Positions 13,262 through 17,447 of a DNA stretch of 17,447 nt are shown here, one piece after another. Both the position numbers and the translations under genes were made by a program. The DNA is taken from positions 1 through 17,447 of the forward strand of contig JAIIAN010000045.1 of NCBI GenBank assembly GCA_022717655.1. Reading direction: 5' to 3'. The number at the start of each line of letters is the position of its first letter. Positions within the stretch are counted from its first letter, which is position 1. Source of the DNA: Bacillota bacterium. GTDB lineage: Bacteria; Bacillota; Clostridia; Lachnospirales; Lachnospiraceae. The notes under the pieces are model-generated. The model searched no databases. It was given only the letters and a program-made list of their open reading frames with translations, and was not told the origin of the DNA.

Positions 13262-14374
13262 TAACTTGTTGTGCTAGATAAAATAAATATAAAGAAACTT
13301 CAACAAAATGTGCTATCCTATTTGTAGGGAATACAACGAAAGGAGGCATCATTATGTTGAAGTTCCAAGATAATAATACCACTATTATTGCAACTTTTGA
13401 AGACTTTATTTTAACCACTTACGTTATTATTGATGAATTGTATCATCAGTTTGCACCTTCTGAGGTTACGAGACGGCGACATGTGCTAGATGCAAAACTA
13501 TCAGATTCTGAAATCATCACCATTAGCCTATGTGGAGAATTGGCTGGTATTGATTCTGAGAATGCCTGGTTCTCTTTTGTTAAAAGAAACTACAAACATC
13601 TTTTTCCTCAGCTTTGTAGCAGAAGTCGTTTTAATCGAACGAGACGTGCTCTGATGCAAACAACCGAATTATTACGCACAAAAATGAGTTCTGTATTTCC
13701 TATTCCAGTTAGTTCTTACTATATCATTGATAGCTTTCCACTTGCAGTCTGTAAATTTGGGCGTGCACCGTATTGCAAAACATTTCGTAGTTCTGGTGCA
13801 GATTATGGAAAGTGTCCTTCCAAAAAAGAAACTTATTATGGATATAAGGTACATGCTTTAATTACATTGGAAGGGTACATTACATCATTTGAAGTTACAC
13901 CGGCTTCTACCGATGATCGGAAAGGATTATACGATCTGACCGATGGTTTGTCCAATCTTTCAATTTTAGCAGATAAAGGCTATGTTGGAGAAGAACTAAA
14001 ACAAGAGATGCAGAAGCAAAACATTTGTCTTTTTACTCTAAAACGTTCCAACAGTAAAGAACAGTGGTCAAGACCGCTCCGTCAATTGATATTTAAGCTG
14101 AGAAGAAGGGTAGAAACCGTATTCTTGCAGCTAAGTGGTCAATTAAATGCAGAAAGAGTGCGTGCCAAAAGTTTTCAAGGGCTTTGTACCCGCTTAGTCA
14201 ATAAAATACTGGCATACAATCTTTGTATTTCGTTGAATAGTATGTTCGGTGAAACCTGTGAACTTGGAAAAATTAAGAAATTAATATTCTAAAAATTCCA
14301 TTTTTTAATCTACAAGGATTTTTTGCGGTTTTACAGGCTTTCCAATGATTTATTTGAAATAGCACAATAGGTTA
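13262..14374 (+). mobile_element. IS982-family insertion sequence, complete
   Basis: About 1.1 kb with one transposase gene. Terminal inverted repeats of 27 nt are seen: 13262-13288 (core TTGTGCTA) and 14348-14374 (core TAGCACAA); about 20 of 27 positions match, with the shared consensus TAACYTRTTGTGCTA then AAATAAAT. I see no convincing target-site duplication on either side, so the exact ends are uncertain by a few bases or one flank has been rearranged. It separates the small-gene run from the defence operon. Confidence 0.8.
13354..14292 (+). CDS. IS982-family DDE transposase
   Basis: A full-length 312-aa transposase with AAAGGAGG 7 nt before its ATG. The DDE triad is visible: D126 in IIDSFPLAVC, D207 in LADKGYVGEEL and E254 in LRRRVETVFLQL. 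The YYGYKVHALIT and FEVTPASTDDRKGL segments between them match IS982-type enzymes, as does the C-terminal NAERVRAKSFQGLCTRLVNKILAYNLC. There is no frameshift or internal stop, so the element may be active. An IS4/IS5-superfamily relative is the alternative, but the DSFPL and KGY motifs favour IS982. Confidence 0.88.
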   Translation: MLKFQDNNTTIIATFEDFILTTYVIIDELYHQFAPSEVTRRRHVLDAKLSDSEIITISLCGELAGIDSENAWFSFVKRNYKHLFPQLCSRSRFNRTRRALMQTTELLRTKMSSVFPIPVSSYYIIDSFPLAVCKFGRAPYCKTFRSSGADYGKCPSKKETYYGYKVHALITLEGYITSFEVTPASTDDRKGLYDLTDGLSNLSILADKGYVGEELKQEMQKQNICLFTLKRSNSKEQWSRPLRQLIFKLRRRVETVFLQLSGQLNAERVRAKSFQGLCTRLVNKILAYNLCISLNSMFGETCELGKIKKLIF

Positions 14375-14420
14375 TGTTAAGTTTAATTAATCTCTGAATT
14401 ATAATTTTTATGAAAAAAAG

Positions 14421-14448
14421 TTGCATAAAAAATAATTAATGTTATAAT
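14421..14448 (+). promoter_or_regulatory. Promoter of the defence operon
   Basis: TTGCAT (14421-14426) and TATAAT (14443-14448) are 16 nt apart, about 40 nt before the start codon at 14490. The promoter is outside the insertion sequence (which ends near 14374), so the operon does not depend on the IS for expression. Confidence 0.75.
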
Positions 14449-14489
14449 AATGATAAGTAAAGAAGAAAAGTGACTTGGAGGAATGAGCC

Positions 14490-15767
14490 ATGATTATAGA
14501 GATAAGAGCAAAAAACTGTTATGCATTTGAGGATGACATTACATTTTCAATGAAAGCAGATATGCGAAATAAAAAATTTGGGGCAAATGTTCACAAAGAG
14601 AATAATTTTAATGTCCTTAAAACGGTAGGAATATATGGACCAAACAATGCCGGTAAAACATGTCTCATCAAGTGTATTAGAGCAATAAGAAATGTACTTT
14701 TAAATAAGAAGAATGGATTGATGACAAATATATTTACTGATAGTGATGTATGCGAGTTAGGTGTTACATTTATGGCATCTGGAAGAAAGTTTTCTTATGA
14801 TTTTAAGTATGATGCAGAAAAAGAAGAATATATATATGAATCATTTTCTGAGATATTCAAAGATCAATATAACAATGAAAAAGAAGTTTGCTGGTTGAAA
14901 AAGGATACCATTAGCGAAATATATGAATGTATTGATGAAGCTGTGCAGACTATGATGTCGGTAGTATCTAAAAATAATTTGCTATGCTATGTAGTAGATA
15001 CAAGTAAATTTGAACATGTCAACGAGATGAAGCAGATTCTTGTCGGATTTGCAGAAAAAATTGATGTCATCAATATGAATAACATACCTATGCAACACAC
15101 AATTGAACTCATGAAAAATAAGAATCAGTTACAGCAAAAGGTTGTTGAGTTTATAAAAAATGCAGACCTGTATATGGATAACTTTGAATATGTGGATATG
15201 GATAAGATACAACTGAAAACTGGTGAAGGGGATGAAAAGCCAGATGAGAAAGTGCTTGATATTCCGGAGAATATTATGGATCAGATTAGGTTAGTTTCCA
15301 CATATAAAGGTGTTCATGTACCAAGTATGATGTTTGATTCCACAGGAACAAAGAAGATTGCAGCTATTGCCAGTTATGTAATTGAAGCACTTGAACAGGG
15401 CAGAATATTAGTGGTGGATGAGTTGGATAGCAGTATTCATTTTAAGCTTACAAGGGCGATTGTTGCGATGTTTAATAATGAATTAAATACAAGTGCACAG
15501 ATGATATTTACAGTTCATGATATAAATCTCATGGACTGCAAGAGAATGTTCCGGAAGGAGCAGATTTGGTTTGTGCATAAAGATGAGGAAGGTGTATATG
15601 TATATTCACTTGCTGATTTTACTGCGCAGCAGGGAGTGAGGGATACGACGGATGTTATGGAAAAATATAGAAAAGGTGCACTTGGTGCTTTACCTGATCC
15701 TGAATTGATTAACTCTTTGCTTAGTATTAAAGGTAATGTAAAGGGGGATGATGCCGATGCCAAATAA
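14490..15767 (+). CDS. OLD/RloA-like AAA ATPase, first gene of the defence operon
   Basis: A 425-aa ABC-type AAA ATPase of the AAA_15/AAA_21 kind used as sensor or motor in RloA, AbiLi, PARIS AriA and OLD-like defence systems. Visible motifs: MIIEIRAKNCYAFEDDITFSM strand, Walker A GPNNAGKT (50-57), a signature-like DSTGTKK (283-289), Walker B ILVVDELD (306-313) and the H-loop TVHD (341-344). The central ~200 residues form the coiled insertion expected for this class. No nuclease domain is fused to it; that role is likely in the next gene, which starts within its last codons. GGAGG lies 8 nt before the ATG. DNA from here to the end is visibly more AT-rich than the helicase gene, suggesting separate acquisition. 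Confidence 0.83.
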   Translation: MIIEIRAKNCYAFEDDITFSMKADMRNKKFGANVHKENNFNVLKTVGIYGPNNAGKTCLIKCIRAIRNVLLNKKNGLMTNIFTDSDVCELGVTFMASGRKFSYDFKYDAEKEEYIYESFSEIFKDQYNNEKEVCWLKKDTISEIYECIDEAVQTMMSVVSKNNLLCYVVDTSKFEHVNEMKQILVGFAEKIDVINMNNIPMQHTIELMKNKNQLQQKVVEFIKNADLYMDNFEYVDMDKIQLKTGEGDEKPDEKVLDIPENIMDQIRLVSTYKGVHVPSMMFDSTGTKKIAAIASYVIEALEQGRILVVDELDSSIHFKLTRAIVAMFNNELNTSAQMIFTVHDINLMDCKRMFRKEQIWFVHKDEEGVYVYSLADFTAQQGVRDTTDVMEKYRKGALGALPDPELINSLLSIKGNVKGDDADAK

Positions 15768-16389
15768 ACTCCCTAAGTTTTTGGATAATCACAAAATCTG
15801 CATTATCTGTGAAGGCAATGAGGAATTTGAGTATCTAAAACGATTAAAAATTTTAAAAGTATGGAATGAGCAATATGATATTTCATTGGTAAATGCCGGT
15901 GGAAATGGAAATATCCCGGCGAGGTATCAGGACCGATATCAAAACGGAGCAGACGAACTTGTACTTGTGTTCTGTGATACAGAAAAGAAACCTCACGAGC
16001 AATATGAGGATATTAAACGCAAAATTAATGAGTTTCATGGTGTGGATAGTGCAGCGAATGAAGTGATTATATTTGGTAATCCATGTACGATGCAGATTAT
16101 ATCTAAGCATTGGACCGATGAAAATTTGAAATCTCCTGCTAAACTGGTAAACGCTCCTTTGATTAAAAAATATACCAGAGTAGAGAATTACAAAGGAAGG
16201 GCAGACCAGATCAAGGAGGTTATGAAGTGTGTTACTGTAGAGAATTATAAAGATATGAGTCGACGAGTGAAAGATTTGGATTCGGATGATTCTGTTACTG
16301 GTAGCAGTAATTTTGGAAAGTTCATAAAGCTGTTTGAGAGTGATGACAGTGGGTGGATTGATAAGATTAATAGGAATTTAGAGGAGTAG
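15757..16389 (+). CDS. RloB-like TOPRIM-type protein, partner of the ATPase
   Basis: A 210-aa protein. The start is set at the ATG at 15757, since the GGGGG ribosome site ends 9 nt before it; the ATG at 15748 abuts that site. The start overlaps the ATPase stop by 11 nt. Features of the RloB/AbiLii family are the first strand with a catalytic-type glutamate, KICIICEGNEEFEYLKRL (residues 14-30), the middle strand LVLVFCDTEKK with an acidic DxE in place of the common DxD, and FGNPCTMQIISKHW, like the NPCFEIWLLLHF motif of RloB. It is likely the toxic effector nuclease of an RloAB/AbiL-like pair. DUF4435 (AriB of PARIS) is the main alternative. Confidence 0.7.
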   Translation: MPNKLPKFLDNHKICIICEGNEEFEYLKRLKILKVWNEQYDISLVNAGGNGNIPARYQDRYQNGADELVLVFCDTEKKPHEQYEDIKRKINEFHGVDSAANEVIIFGNPCTMQIISKHWTDENLKSPAKLVNAPLIKKYTRVENYKGRADQIKEVMKCVTVENYKDMSRRVKDLDSDDSVTGSSNFGKFIKLFESDDSGWIDKINRNLEE

Positions 16390-16397
16390 ATGATTAA

Positions 16398-16988
16398 ATG
16401 TCTAAAGATATATTTGATAAAACGATATTTGATGGATATAGAGTGGAAAGTTTAACTGAATCAGCACAAGATATTATTCCAAAATATAATTTCGATGGCT
16501 CTACAAAAACTACTGTATTTATTTCGCACAAGCATGATGATTTAGATGAAATAAAAGGATTGATAGGACTTCTAGAAAGAAAGTACAATATTAAGGCATA
16601 CATTGACAGTTTGGATAAATCAATGCCGAAAAAAACATCTGGTGAAACGGCAAGTAAAATAAAACAAAGGATAAATAGATGTAATAAATTTATCTTATTA
16701 GCAACTAATGGGGCAGTAGAGTCTAAATGGTGTAATTGGGAACTTGGGTATGGCGATGCTCAAAAATTTGATACAGATAATATTGCACTTTTTCCAATTA
16801 AGCCAGATAAGACTAACGATTACGATTATAAAGGTAATGAATACATGCAGATTTATCCACATATTGCATATTACTATGGGAGTGAAAGATATTCGAATGG
16901 GACTGTAATAAAAGAAGGCTTTTATGTATGTACGGATACAGAAAATGGTCGAACAATAGTTCCGCTTGAAAAATGGCTTAAGAAATGA
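16398..16988 (+). CDS. thsB: TIR-domain protein, probable Thoeris ThsB
   Basis: A 196-aa protein with a TIR domain from about residue 37. Features are TVFISHKHDDLDEIKGL (39-55, the box-1-like strand), AYIDSLDKSMP (67-77), the CNKFILLATNGAVES strand (95-109) and SKWCNWELGYGDA (109-121) with the likely catalytic glutamate E115. TIR proteins of Thoeris use NAD+ to make a cyclic ADP-ribose-type signal on phage infection that activates ThsA. The gene begins 8 nt after the RloB-like gene and ends 14 nt before the SIR2 gene. Its sequence differs from the original B. cereus ThsB and looks like the broader TIR_2 type, so the exact ThsB class is uncertain. Residues 1-35 are outside the TIR core. Confidence 0.8.
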   Translation: MSKDIFDKTIFDGYRVESLTESAQDIIPKYNFDGSTKTTVFISHKHDDLDEIKGLIGLLERKYNIKAYIDSLDKSMPKKTSGETASKIKQRINRCNKFILLATNGAVESKWCNWELGYGDAQKFDTDNIALFPIKPDKTNDYDYKGNEYMQIYPHIAYYYGSERYSNGTVIKEGFYVCTDTENGRTIVPLEKWLKK

Positions 16989-17002
16989 TTGGAGGGATAG
17001 AA

Positions 17003-17447
17003 ATGAATAGTGAAATAAATGCTTTTATAAATAAGTATGTTAAAGAAATAAGAAATAACAATGCGGCCTTTTTTGCTGGAGCAGGCTTTTCAAAAGAATC
17101 TGGTTACGTTGATTGGAAAACATTGTTAGAATCTATTGCTTCAGAATTAGGGCTTGAGGTTGAAAAAGAGCATGATTTAGTTGCATTGGCACAATATTGC
17201 TATAATAAACATCAAAATCGAGGGATAATTAATGATGTTATTTTTGAAGAATTTTCAAAGCAAAAAGAACCAACTCAAAATCATAGAATTCTTGCAAGAT
17301 TGCCAATTGGTGTGATTTGGACAACGAATTATGACGATTTGATTGAAAAGGCATTTGATAATGTGCAAAAAATAGTGGATGTAAAAAGTAGAAATGAACA
17401 TTTGTCAAATACATTAGCGAATAGAGAATGCATTTTATATAAAATGC
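17003..17447 (+). CDS. thsA: SIR2-domain protein, Thoeris ThsA (partial, cut by window end)
   Basis: The gene opens at ATG 17003 with GGAGGG 6 nt upstream and runs off the window after 148 codons. The frame gives a SIR2-type NADase N-terminus very close to B. cereus ThsA as I remember it: NNAAFFAGAGFSKESGYVDW (19-38, NAD-binding), ALAQYCYNKHQNRG (61-74), NHRILARLPIGVIWTTNYDD (93-112) with the conserved N109, and a break at YKM just before the expected HGD catalytic histidine. In Thoeris the missing C-terminal SLOG domain binds the TIR-made signal and unleashes NAD+ depletion. The SLOG part should lie just beyond the window. Confidence 0.9.
   Translation, partial: MNSEINAFINKYVKEIRNNNAAFFAGAGFSKESGYVDWKTLLESIASELGLEVEKEHDLVALAQYCYNKHQNRGIINDVIFEEFSKQKEPTQNHRILARLPIGVIWTTNYDDLIEKAFDNVQKIVDVKSRNEHLSNTLANRECILYKM

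Noticed and set aside
13252..14390. Target-site duplication of the insertion sequence
   Set aside because: The bases flanking the 27-nt terminal repeats (…AACTAAT on the left, TGTTAAG… on the right) do not match over 7-9 bp, so none is claimed.

Overview
The window looks like accessory DNA from a low-to-moderate GC Bacillota, most likely a gut clostridium of the Lachnospiraceae type. Signs of this are the strong AGGAGG-type ribosome binding sites, a TTG start behind such a site, choline-binding-type cell-wall repeats and an IS982-type insertion sequence. Taxonomy is inferred from gene content only. There are no housekeeping or RNA genes. The content (ssb, a ClpX-like ATPase, a helicase/initiator protein, ArdA, fragments of recombinase and transposition genes) points to the variable part of an integrative conjugative element or plasmid-like element. 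No relaxase or conjugation machinery lies inside the window.

Layout. Bases 1-900 are a gene-poor, repeat-rich stretch: a terminator, hairpins, a six-copy 13-nt tandem repeat, a 19-bp inverted repeat and copy A of a ~95-bp inverted-repeat element. On the minus strand follows ssb -> ClpX-like AAA+ ATPase -> a mosaic ORF that appears to join three gene fragments (RadC-like N-terminus, DUF5688, serine-recombinase C-terminus). Bases 3735-4950 hold a GC-rich foldback that could be a transfer origin or small RNA, a small cysteine-cluster protein whose ORF contains a terminator-like hairpin, and a 73-bp relic duplicate of a gene located 7.5 kb away. A secreted cell-wall-binding protein with nine CxxC modules (minus) is divergent from an XRE-family regulator (plus). 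A perfect promoter between them carries an 8+8-bp palindrome, a good operator candidate. Then come ArdA (antirestriction) and a truncated TnsA-like gene next to copy B of the ~95-bp element.

From 8.5 kb everything is on the plus strand. A 779-aa protein seems to fuse a DnaB-type helicase ATPase to a plasmid-type replication-initiator region. It ends at a clean terminator and is followed by ~600 bp of AT-rich palindromic DNA, a candidate origin. A run of four small unrecognised genes follows, then a complete IS982-type insertion sequence.

The right end is a defence operon behind its own promoter: an OLD/RloA-like AAA ATPase, a RloB-like TOPRIM-type partner, a TIR-domain protein and a SIR2 protein closely resembling Thoeris ThsA (cut by the window edge). 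The last two make a Thoeris system. The first two resemble the RloAB/AbiL ATPase-nuclease pairs. All four are packed within a few bases of each other and probably co-transcribed. This composite operon and the helicase-initiator fusion with its palindromic downstream DNA are the two most interesting items.
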